Below, in pieces: positions 11,817-21,535 of a DNA stretch of 64,000 nt (position 1 is the first letter of the stretch; each line of letters opens with the position of its first letter). This stretch comes from Otatea glauca (taxonomy: Eukaryota > Streptophyta > Magnoliopsida > Poales > Poaceae). The notes beneath the pieces were generated by a model. That model was given only the letters and a program-made list of their open reading frames with translations, did no database searches and was not told the DNA's origin. The stretch covers positions 61,355,524 through 61,419,523 of the forward strand of contig CM070722.1 in assembly GCA_036346275.1 (NCBI GenBank), written 5' to 3'. The position numbers and the translations under genes were made by a program.

Positions 11817-12180
11817 GTCTATACCCCCTTTATAATGCACCTAAGCATTCTTTTCTATGTCCACCCCAAATAATGCACCCCACTAGAGATGGCTCAACCT
11901 TCATGCACCCAGCGAAACGTCCCAGAAACTTGTCTCCATCAAAATTAACCTCTCAGATCTTTCCTCAGCTTTACTCACCCACATCCGATGGCCATTGTTT
12001 AATGTGTCTAACTCATCCCCGTGGCCCACAACAGATCTCCCCCACCTCCAGCATCATCTCAAAGAAAAGGAAACAAATATCCTGGAATTAAGGAAAAGGA
12101 AACAAACGTTCTAGAAAAGGAAAAGACCATATATTACGTGCTGAGAAAAGAAAACTGGAAAACAGGGTACTATACTAGTA
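11817..12180. repeat. Dispersed 360 bp repeat, copy 1
   Basis: This block is repeated in the same orientation at 62819-63180 with only scattered substitutions and single-base indels. The match begins at tatacccctttataatgc and ends near tactatactagt. It contains no long reading frame, and the type of element is unknown. 12181-12533 is AT-rich with no feature seen. Confidence 0.8.
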
Positions 12181-12533
12181 GTATATAATCAATAGTACGC
12201 GATGATCTCCCCCCACTAAACTAATTATATCAATCGTTGGTTTCTTATCAGGATGATACTCAGTAAAGATTTATTAATTACAAAAAAATAACCATACCAG
12301 TGAGTTCTTTAAAATGATAAAAAAAATCGCGGCCGCTATTTCAATATCCCAACGACAATTTTATTTGGTCGGTCACTCGGTTGCCTTCCTGATTTCCATG
12401 AGAAAGCGATATTTAAGCACTTGCACAATTGTGCACATTAATCAATCGAGTACCACTCCTTTATATTCTGCACAAGTGGAGAACGAGATAGACAACATTA
12501 GCAGGAAAGCAACCTCACGCATATGATAACGAG

Positions 12534-13120
12534 GAGAGATGAAAACGGAACGGACACGGTCGTTAAATAGCTGTTTTGTTTTTGTTTTTATATTTTTTTA
12601 CTGGTAAAGTAAACGACTCCGGAAACGGATAGTGACAAAAACGGATGCGGAACGGAATGGAGTGGATACAGAAATGAAAGCCAAAAAATTCATCATTTAA
12701 TTCAGATTTATGAATGTTTTTCTTCTGAATTTTCAATATTTAATTAATGATTTTTGTAGATTAAATAAATAATTTATTTGAAAAAACAAAACTAAATTAT
12801 TGCTAGAAATAATTTTCCTAAGTTCAAAATTTTATAAAATATTTTTGAGATTTTTTTGTAAAATTTTTGAACTCTATTTGATATTTTCTATAAAGCAATA
12901 TATATTTATGGTATTATGTAAATTAGAAAACTGATTTTCTAATTTTATTTATACGGAATTTCTGTTTTCGTCGGAACTGACTCTCCCATTTTCATTTTCG
13001 GTTAAAAAAATTATGTTTCTATTTTCGTACTGATATTTTCTATTTTTGTCTCTGAAACAAGACTTCTGTTTCTGTTTTTCTTCAGAACGGTTGGAAATTC
13101 TATTTCCATTTTCAACCCTA
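12534..13120. mobile_element. Non-autonomous hAT-like element, 587 bp
   Basis: The left end is GAGAGATGAAAACGG and the reverse complement of the right end is TAGGGTTGAAAATGG. The element is flanked by 8 bp sequences ataacgag (12526-12533) and ataatgag (13121-13128), which differ at one base and fit a hAT target duplication. The inside is AT-rich with repeated cggaacgga and tttcggt words and no coding capacity. Confidence 0.65.
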
Positions 13121-13388
13121 ATAATGAGGGTAATTAGTCGCCCATACGACACGGTCACTCCACACCAAAACCAAGTGGAATTCATCGCTTATCTGATCCC
13201 TATACGTTTTTTCTTTTAAATCTAGCTTCTCAACATATGCATTTGTAAATTTAGTACTGTCCTCTATCACGTAAGTCGCGATAGACAACACCTATCACCT
13301 ACTATGCTCGGAGGGCGTGGCAAATGACTGGAGACACGGTAGCTCGATCGATCACGGCAATAAGCACAAGGCCCACCACGTTAGGGTC

Positions 13389-13575
13389 CCTTCTGCGCTG
13401 CCCGAGCACAGTAACGAGGTGCTGTGCACTACTACACTTCCTAAGCCCCACCTACCGCGCTGACGTTGCTCCTCCGACACTCCTTCTACGCTGCCCGTGC
13501 ATAGTAACAAGGTGCTGTGCACTACTACACTTCCTAAGCCCCACCTACCGCGCTGACGTAGCTCCTCCGACACTC
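13389..13575. repeat. 93 bp direct tandem duplication in GC-rich DNA
   Basis: Two adjacent copies share cgctgcccg, taacgaggtgctgtgc and ccgcgctgacgt. The copies differ at a few bases. Open frames across it on both strands simply reflect the repeat and the base composition. Confidence 0.75.
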
Positions 13576-14500
13576 CTCGACCACGGCAGCTCCTCCTCCC
13601 ACGCTCCCGCGACGCCAGTCACCTTCAACGCTCTTCGAGCGCAACTGGTGAAGTTGTCTGCTGTGCTGTCCGTAGCGGGAGAGTAATCTGATTTGCAAAT
13701 ACATGCGCGAGCTAGATTTGCTAAGAACCTGCCACGTGTAACCGCCAGACAAGCCTGCGGCGGCACACGTGGGCTCCTCCGGCGGTAGTGGCTGCCGACA
13801 GTTTTGCGCAAGAGGAAACGAGGGACACGTGGACGGAGCAGGATGGTCACGGAGGCCCAGCAGACAGTCCGGATGCGGGGTCTGTGGGCCCGTGCAGTCG
13901 GAATGTGCGTCTGGTCACCTCGCGACGCGTGACAGGTTCTGGCTTCGTCGTTTTCGGAGTCACAGGCGCCTTGTGTGGGGCCGCTGTTGTTCGACTCTGT
14001 CTGAAGTCTGAACCTGACTGGTGAGTGGTGACAATAGGACCGGGCTGGCATTCGCTTCTCTGTCGGTTAATCAAAACATTTTTGCTGCAAAATAGAAACA
14101 AACGTAAATCCATCACATGTCCTTCGCTTCTATACTAGCAGTGTTTATTTATGCAAAAGTTACAACATTTTTTTTTACCATGCATGAAGAGGTAGAACCG
14201 TATGAACAACTAAATCCATAAGTCCATGGAAATCCAAATCTAAATTAAATGGATATTAACAAAATCGACAAAACTCACCTTCACTGAGTCGCTGCAGGGA
14301 GAACGCCATGGCCACCGCTGCCGCTGTCGAAGCCCACCGCCGCGGCATTACCGTGGGAGTTCGGACTCCTGACGTCGCTGCTTCTCTGCGAAATCACACA
14401 ACCGCCGGCGACGCCCACCGTACAGCCTCACCGTGAAAGCCCGCTGCCACGATGTCTAGCATCAAGCAACTCTGCTAACCGATGAAGCTGAATTCAAGAC
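13576..14500. other. GC-rich stretch without a recognised gene
   Basis: Open frames of up to 168 codons occur on both strands at 13545-14051, but none resembles a protein I know and they overlap one another antisense. A 42-codon frame beginning MATAAAVEAHRRG starts near 14309. Composition alone can produce these. I assign no gene. Confidence 0.4.
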
Positions 14501-14510
14501 TAATTAAGTA

Positions 14511-15100
14511 CTACTTATTACTGATCATGAACAGAAGACGACAACAACTTAAACAACAAGAGAGTGGGAAACTAAATCTTGATAACGGCTTAACCTTCAT
14601 CTTCAGCTTCCTCGTCGCAGCATGTAGGCTGACTGACTGAGCAGACCTTGTCATATGAGCCTCTCGCGCCAACTTCAAAGTAGCCATCAGCAGTTGTTCA
14701 ACACCAATCGCCAGCATTGATTTGAATTCCTCCTTGCTCAGACCTGCCCAAGAACGGAGATTTGTGCATACACCAAAGATTATCTCCAGTGGAAAGTTGA
14801 TCACCTTCTTATCAAAACAAATTTTGTTCCTCGTTTTCCATATGGCTCAACAGAACGCAGCGAGAACAATCATGTAAATTCTAGGGAATGCAGCATGACA
14901 GCATGCATCCAACAGAACAAAAGAATTGTTAGATATTAGTAGGACGATTTTTTACTCCTACACAATTCCCAGCAATACCCCAAATGACTTTTGCAATATT
15001 GCAAGTGAAAGATTTTATGTCTAGTTAGAACTAGGATACACTGTTCGTGAACATATGTACCCCTTCTATTTTCCGCTACTGAAAACATAGAACACAAAAG
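14511..15100 (-). pseudogene. LINE reverse-transcriptase C-terminal (zf-RVT) fragment
   Basis: The minus strand reads CNIAKVIWGIAGNC, then after a frame change AAFC*AIWKTRNKICFDKK and NFPLEIIFGVCTNLRSWAGL. This is the C-terminal block of plant L1-type LINE ORF2, where CWAIWKxRNKxCFEKK is usual; the stop replaces the Trp codon (TGG to TGA). It is 5'-truncated and inactive. Confidence 0.7.
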
Positions 15101-15554
15101 TACATATGACAGACTCAAAAGTTCTAGCATCTCCACACAAGAAAGCTACTAAAATGCCAAAGATCACCCGTGCAGGAGCCAATTGGCGCAACCACGCAGG
15201 GATGTTTCCATCAACAGTTCAAACATAGCGCCATACAGGTTTATCAGTGGGTCAGTGAGATCACCCTACTACGCCAAACAAAGCTACCAAACAACAAAAT
15301 CATTCCAATTATGGCTAAAATCGATTATATTGTCCAATTTCAAACCAAACATATACTACCTCCGTTCCAAATTGTCCGATTCCAAACCAACATCGTCTGC
15401 ACTAATGCTAGGTCGGCAATTTATTTCCTAATTGGCCCAACAGATTGAGGCCCAAAGTTCTGCTAGTTTTTGGGCCTTCATGACAACACACGACATAATT
15501 GGGCATTACTGGTACTGGGGCGGCAGACTCTGAAATGTCTTGGACATGAAGTAA

Positions 15555-15655
15555 GAGTTCTTTCATACTAAATTAAATTTAACACGGATCGCTTAATCTT
15601 TTTAATACTATCGATAAATCAATAGTTAGATCTGATTTCAACAGTGCAAAATTTC
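15555..15655 (-). repeat. MITE fragment, third copy of the 21.4/24.3 kb family
   Basis: The reverse complement carries gagaaattttgcac, aatcagatctaactattgat and aaatttaattta, words shared with the MITE copies at 21360-21535 and 24285-24445. Nearby, 15355-15400 begins ctacctccgttccaaattg, a Stowaway-like end without a partner. The rest of 15101-16040 shows no gene. Confidence 0.45.
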
Positions 15656-16039
15656 TCTAAAATAACCACCTATTCAAGTTTTCGACTCGTTTTCTTTCTG
15701 GGAAGCGGGTCTTTCATGCCACAAAAAACGGCTCCATGACGATCAAAGCGAAAAGTACGTAGCCCTTGAATACTGGAAGTTTGGAACGCATCTGTTCCTT
15801 TCGAAACACCACCTTTCCCTAAATTTTTTTTGTATGCTTAGTAGCTAGTATCCATCTCACTGCGTGTCATGTCATATGAACCTTTTCTTCTCTGTCTCTT
15901 TTACAGATATCTCCCTTTTTTATCTACACTTTTCCTTGTGGATATCTCTCATGTCCTACGAAGCTAGCTGGGGTGACGAGAGGGAGAGTACCAATTATCT
16001 CTAGCTTGGACAACCTTTTAAGTTTTTTTGTTTGGTTGA

Positions 16040-16615
16040 TGCTACAGGATAGAGTATGGACATTTTAAATATTGCAGCTTCGAGGATTGGTAAATCAATA
16101 TTTTTTTGTCAAATGTGTAATAGAAATCTGGAAACTATAACACACATCTATATTAACTGCTTGACAGTCCGGCAAACATAGATTAAAATAGCTCAATGAC
16201 TCATCCAACAAACTGGGAGCCGATGATGTTAGCTGAGGATTGGTGGCTCAAACGGGTGCACTCCCTACTGACTTTCACTAAAGGTGCAAGCACATCGGTC
16301 ATTCTTGTAATTTGGCAACGGTGGGAGGAGAGGAACAACGTATCTTCCAAAACAAAATATCGACGCACCGTGAGATCCTAGCTCTCATCAAGGAAGAGGC
16401 TAAGCTTTGGAAGATGGCTGGAGCAAAACGATTAAAAGAGTTAACAGTAAGGGCAAACAATACTTTGTAGCAATCAATGTCCAGCTTTTCTTATCGACTG
16501 GTCGACCCCCCGTTTCTTCTGTAAAGAGCAGCGTCCATTTCTATTTCATCACAAGCGCTGCTTGTGTTACCTGTAAAATAACATGTATTTGTTTATACCC
16601 TTTCAAATATAATAG
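16040..16615 (+). mobile_element. LINE 3' end, copy A (zf-RVT region plus tail)
   Basis: The plus strand encodes a degenerate YFFCQMCNRNLETITHIYINC zinc-finger block, then NWEPMM and VILVIWQRWEERNN, matching the 3' end of the LINE at 30208-31825 (FCQMCCRNLKTVHHLFVDC; LIILVCWKWWKERN). It ends in cctttcaaa. From 16162 on, it is duplicated in inverted orientation at 16645-17084. Confidence 0.75.
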
Positions 16616-16644
16616 CAAAGTGGGCCACACATCATCCTTAAAAC

Positions 16645-17084
16645 TTTGAAAGGGCATAAACAAATACATGTTATTTTACAGGTAACACAAGCAGCGCTTG
16701 TGATGAAATAGAAATGGACGCTACTCTTTACAGAAGAAACGGGGTCACTCAATGATAAGAAAAGCTGGACATTGATTGCTACAAAGTATTGTTTGCCCTT
16801 ACTGTTAACTCTTTTAATCGTTTTGCTCCAGCCATCTTCCAAAGCTTAGCCTCTTCCTTGATGAGAGCTAGGATCTCACGGTGCGTCGATATTTTGTTTT
16901 GGAAGATACGTTGTTCCTCTCCTCCCACCGTTGCCAAATTACAAGAATGACCGAAGTGCTTGCACCTTTAGTGAAAGTCGGTAGGGAGTGCACCCGTTTG
17001 AGCCACCAATCCTCAGCTGACATCATCGGCTCCCAGTTTGTTGGATGAGCCATTGAGCTATTTTAATCTATGTTTGCCGGACTG
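16645..17084 (-). mobile_element. LINE 3' end, copy B, with 13 bp target duplication
   Basis: This is a near-identical inverted copy of 16162-16615. It is flanked on both sides by the same 13 bases, tcatccttaaaac (16632-16644 and 17085-17097), as expected of an independent 5'-truncated LINE insertion. The two copies face tail to tail with a spacer of about 30 bases. Region 17098-17540 carries a short (tg)n run near 17130 and nothing else recognised. Confidence 0.8.
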
Positions 17085-17539
17085 TCATCCTTAAAACATG
17101 TTTAAATGACTTTGCACTATATATATATATGTGTGTGTGTGTGACTTTTTTTCTTTTTGAAAATAGATTATTGTAAAACTCCATTTGTGATATTACAATA
17201 TTATATATGATAAGAAAAAAAAAATACTCGCACTGTTTCCTTATACTTGTCACATGAGGCCAAACTTTCTTCCTCAAATACTTGTATAGCATAATAGTAA
17301 ATATAGTATAATTATTTTCCATACCATACACTATTTGGCCATACCATAGAAGACTGTTAGGTCTTCAAGGACTGGGTGGGGGAGAAATACAAAGCGTGAA
17401 AAATTGATCTATTTATTGTCTGAAGCAGCAAGTCTTTCAGTAATATGGTAGCTTTGTGCACAAAGATCAATCGTAAACCATATATTATGATTCAGCTCAT
17501 TAGGAATAATGCGCATCACATAATTTAGTATAGTCGAGT

Positions 17540-19060
17540 GAACACCCGTCAATGAATTACACTCTCAATCCCTCCATCATGTGGAGGCCCACCAAATAAA
17601 GGATCAAAATATTTTTTTTTGTGAGATTTTTTAGCATATTCACTTTTTACTAGTGACTGCAAACCACATGTTATAGACTTTTATTACATAATAGATTTTG
17701 ATTCCTAATTTGTATATATATAGTCAAATTCCTTATATTATTTTATTTATTTATTCTCTCAGATTTATGGAATTTTAATTCTAAATAAAACCAAAATTTT
17801 ACTTTTCACTTAGTATAATATTAAAAACAATCGATAAAGCCAAAATTTTACTTTTCACTTAGTATAATATTAAAAACAATCTCTAATCTTTTGATTTTTA
17901 TTCTAAATTTACATCTTTTTGGATTGTACTTCCTGTTGACTTTCTCTTTCAGTTTTAGTTTGGAATTCACACATAAATCCAGTTGCTAATTTTTATTTCA
18001 AACATTTGTTATTTTTTTATTTACATCACATAAGATATTTATTTTAATATAATTTTATTTTTATTTAGTTTTGAATATATGTTATTTATTTGTATTTAAC
18101 ATGGACTCTTTCTTTTAATCTAAATTTTAAATATTTTTTATTGTACTTAACATGGACTCTTTATTTTAATCTATTTTTTTATTTTGAATTTCAGTTTTAG
18201 GTTAGGATTCATATATAAATCCAACCGCTAATTTTTATTCTGAATTTCAGGTATGTAGCGATTTTTATTCATAGTTTGTATGAAATTCAAATTTATATTC
18301 TTCTTTTTATTTTTCATTCCGAATTTCTAATATTTTGTTGTTATTATTTATTTAATTTGAATCTCAATTCTAAGTTAGAATTCATACAAAAATTCAATTG
18401 CTAATTTTATCTAATTTTCATTTTAGATTTCATAATGAAATCACATAGCTAATTCCTATTATTTTTCATTCTGAATTTATATTATTTCCGTTTTATTTTA
18501 TCTAATTTTAAATATTAGTTTTGGGTTAGAATATGCATACAAATTGAATTACTAATTTTTGTATAATTTTTATTCCAAATTTAAGCTATGTATGGGTTTT
18601 AATTTAGAGTTCATACAAAAAATCAAATGGCTAATTTTTTTGGTTATTCCAAATTTTGTTGTTTTTTATGTACTTGGCGTGGACTCTTTCTTTTCTTTTA
18701 TTTTTATTTCAAATTTTTGTTCTTTTTTATTGTGCTTGTCATAGACTCTTTATTTTAATCTAAATAGTTATAACTCAGTCCCATCAGATGTATGGTTATA
18801 TGTTTTTATTTAAATAATAATATCTAATGACTCATATAGTTCAACTTAATCGGGGTTCACTGGATTAAGGGCCAGATGTTTTGCTTTTTTTTTTTGTAAG
18901 AATTTCTAATATATTCCTATTTTTTTGTTAGAAAGATCAAGTTATAATTAGGGTCCACCAAAATAAGGGCTACATGTTTTGTTTTTTGTGAGAAATTTCT
19001 AGCATATTTCTCTTTTTTTCTTAACAACTCTGATAAGTTTTTAATATATATTAGATATAG
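17540..19060. repeat. AT-rich element with internal direct repeats (uninterrupted copy)
   Basis: Blocks such as tttaggttagaattcatac, ccaattgctaattttt and ggactctttctttt recur several times inside. The block gtccaccaaaataagggct near 18950 and its variants near 17570 and 18850 mark both ends. The same element lies in reverse orientation around 48090-49294 and 56152-56830, where it is split by a Mutator-like element. No coding region is seen. Confidence 0.65.
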
Positions 19061-19622
19061 ATGCCCTGGCAAAAGCTGTCTTTCAAAAAAGAAGAAAAGA
19101 AAAGGTGACCTTTTTCTGAACTGCTTCTTCACGAGACATCCTTGAGCACCTTTAATCGTCTCCCTCTGTAGCTTATCTCTTATAGTCAATAACACCAGCG
19201 TTTCAGTTAGTAGTTTGCTTCTGAAGAGTACCAAAGAACGAAGAAGAGGGAGAAATATCTCCTTCTCGCTGCTGCTGTGTGCTCGCGCGCATGCATGCGT
19301 GCGTTCGCCTTTTGTGTGCGCTTTATTGCCATTTGTGTCCTCCAAGAAGCACGCATGGTTTGGATAGGATAATGGCATGAGGGAGTACGTAGTGGCTTAA
19401 TTAGCTTAGGTATCTACGGTTGCGTTTGCATGGGTAAGAGCACTTGGGATCTTGTTTAGTTTTAGTTCCCTTTGTGTGTGTATCCTTTGCCTGGGGGATC
19501 GAGTCGTAGATGTACTAGTACGGCAAGCAATGCTCGTGGCGCGGCGTTACGGCTTGTCGCTCCGTCGTCTCCCGGGCGCCGGCATGCCGTGTGTTGTGTC
19601 GTGCGATTCTTGATACCGCTCC
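19061..19622 (+). promoter_or_regulatory. 5' flank of the HT1-type kinase gene
   Basis: This covers the space between the AT-rich element and the kinase ATG. It contains a cgcgcgcatgcatgcg run near 19285 and GC-rich DNA just before the ATG that may be 5' UTR. I cannot place a TATA box with confidence. Frames overlapping the kinase on both strands are composition effects. Confidence 0.35.
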
Positions 19623-21098
19623 ATGCTTTCTTGCTTCCGGCTGCCGCGGCCGGCCGGGGACACGTCGAACCAGGCCGTGGCGTCGCCCCGGCGGCCGTCG
19701 CTGCCGTTCGCGTCCAGCCTGTTCACGGCGTCCCCGTCCACGTCGGGCAAGAACCCGTGGCCGTCGGAGGCGGACGACATGGAGAAGAAGCGGTGGGACA
19801 GCATGGAGTCGTGGTCGATGCTGCTGGACACGGCCATGGGACCCGCCGGCGAGGGCGGCTCCAGGGACAGCGGCAGCCGCGAGGAGTGGATGGCCGACCT
19901 CTCGCAGCTCTTCATCGGCAACAAGTTCGCCTCCGGCGCCAACAGCCGCATCTACCGCGGCATCTATAAGCAGCGCGCCGTCGCCGTCAAGATGGTCCGC
20001 ATCCCGGAGCGCGATGAGGCCCGCCGCGCCGTCCTCGAGGACCAGTTCAACTCCGAGGTCGCCTTCCTTTCCCGCCTCTACCACCCCAACATTGTTCAGG
20101 TCACTACCTCTCATTCATATATCCTCTATACTTCCTCTGCATTTTCCGTGAGCTGCTTCAGAATTCAGATACATCTCCCTTACATTATATCGGGTGTAAA
20201 AATATTTTCGCGTATCTGGTTGACTAATAAGAGGTGTCCTTATATATTTTTGCAGTTCATCGCGGCGAGCAAGAAGCCGCCGGTATACTGCATCATCACG
20301 GAGTACATGTCCCAGGGAACGCTGCGGATGTACCTGAACAAGAAGGACCCCTACTCGCTGTCGTCGGAGACGATCCTGAAGCTGGCTCTGGACATCTCGC
20401 GGGGCATGGAGTACTTGCACGCGCAGGGGGTGATCCACCGCGACCTCAAGTCGCAGAACCTGCTGCTCAACGACGAGATGCGCGTCAAGGTGGCCGACTT
20501 CGGCACGTCCTGCCTCGAGACGCGCTGCCAAGCCACCAAGGGCAACAAGGGCACCTACCGCTGGATGGCGCCGGAGATGATCAAGGAGAAGCCCTACACC
20601 CGCAAGGTCGACGTCTACAGCTTCGGCATCGTGCTCTGGGAGCTCACCACCTGCCTCCTCCCCTTCCAGGGCATGACGCCCGTCCAGGCCGCCTACGCCG
20701 CTTCCGAAAAGGTTGGTAATTCACGCGATTCTGCTCACCGAATTCTTGTCTTGAATTACCACTGTACTACCTACTGTATTGTCATTCTGATTCTGACGGC
20801 ATGTTGTCTTCTTTTCTTGTCGCTGTTTGCGTTTGTGATCGGTCAGAATCTGCGCCCGCCGCTGTCGAGCTCGTGCTCGCCGGTGCTGAACAACCTGATC
20901 AAGAGGTGCTGGTCGGCGAACCCTGCAAGGCGGCCGGAATTTAGCTACATCGTGTCGGTGCTGGAGAAGTACGACCACTGCGTGAGAGAGGGGACGCCAG
21001 TCATGGTGCACCAGGAGCTCAGGCTCTGGAGCTCGTTCGCCAAGATCTTCAGGATGGGCTGCATCGCCAATAACTTGTCCATACCGGTGCATGCTTGA
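19623..21098 (+). CDS. HT1: HT1-type Raf-like Ser/Thr protein kinase
   Basis: Three exons: 19623-20099, 20256-20711 and 20847-21098, giving 394 residues, close to Arabidopsis HT1. The N-terminal part has the HT1 hallmark MEKKRWDSMESWSM (53-66) and WMADLSQLFIGNKFASG (89-105). Kinase features are the glycine loop (99-113), VAVK lysine 123, HRDLKSQN (220-227), DFG (240-242), MAPE (263-266) and KVDVYSFGIVLWELTT. HT1 is a cytosolic Raf-like (group C) kinase that represses high-CO2 stomatal closure. The high match suggests an ortholog or close paralog. Both introns (156 and 135 bp) are multiples of three and stop-free, so the unspliced frame stays open. Splice sites are cag/gtcact...tgcag/ttc and aag/gttggt...gtcag/aat, both rather weak donors. 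No lesion is seen. Confidence 0.9.
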   Translation: MLSCFRLPRPAGDTSNQAVASPRRPSLPFASSLFTASPSTSGKNPWPSEADDMEKKRWDSMESWSMLLDTAMGPAGEGGSRDSGSREEWMADLSQLFIGNKFASGANSRIYRGIYKQRAVAVKMVRIPERDEARRAVLEDQFNSEVAFLSRLYHPNIVQVTTSHSYILYTSSAFSVSCFRIQIHLPYIISGVKIFSRIWLTNKRCPYIFLQFIAASKKPPVYCIITEYMSQGTLRMYLNKKDPYSLSSETILKLALDISRGMEYLHAQGVIHRDLKSQNLLLNDEMRVKVADFGTSCLETRCQATKGNKGTYRWMAPEMIKEKPYTRKVDVYSFGIVLWELTTCLLPFQGMTPVQAAYAASEKVGNSRDSAHRILVLNYHCTTYCIVILILTACCLLFLSLFAFVIGQNLRPPLSSSCSPVLNNLIKRCWSANPARRPEFSYIVSVLEKYDHCVREGTPVMVHQELRLWSSFAKIFRMGCIANNLSIPVHA

Positions 21099-21359
21099 TC
21101 AATGATCACCACACGGATATACATATGAGTTGCTGAATTTCTGATAAGATAGTTCTGTAACTATTGCGTATACATGCATATATGCCCCTGATTCTGTTTG
21201 CTTGTGCTTTATCTGAGAATTATCTGAATGAATGACATAAAGATGGAACCAAATGTAACTCAAATGTGTAAATTTTATCTTTCTCATTGAAACCCAAAGA
21301 ATCGACGGGTTGAAACATTGTACATCAGATCGCCTCGACGAATCCTATCTACGACAGTT

Positions 21360-21535
21360 ACCGATAGTTTTTTGAGAAATTTTAGAGCACATTATACTGG
21401 TAGTATATAATAGGTATTAAAAATCAGATTTGACTTTGATTTATTAAGGATATTTCTACTACTCTACTAATAGAGGAAGTATAAATAAATCTTAGCTAAT
21501 CTGATCTATAGGATAAAAAAGAATGAGCGGTACAT
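21360..21535 (+). repeat. MITE copy between the two convergent genes
   Basis: It shares gagaaatttta, acattata-tggtagtatata, aatcagat, ctactctacta, ggaagtataaa-aaat and ctaatctgatcta with 24285-24445. It lies between the kinase stop (21098) and the lipase stop (21638). No TIR was resolved. Confidence 0.65.

Noticed and set aside
13324..13686. 120-codon plus-strand frame
   Set aside because: Carries the 93 bp duplication; no domain, no splice or start context of note.
17125..17145. Tandem (tg)n/(ta)n as a regulatory site
   Set aside because: Ordinary microsatellite, too common to interpret.
19515..20114. Minus-strand frames of up to 199 codons over the kinase
   Set aside because: Antisense shadows of GC-rich kinase exon 1; low complexity, no domain.
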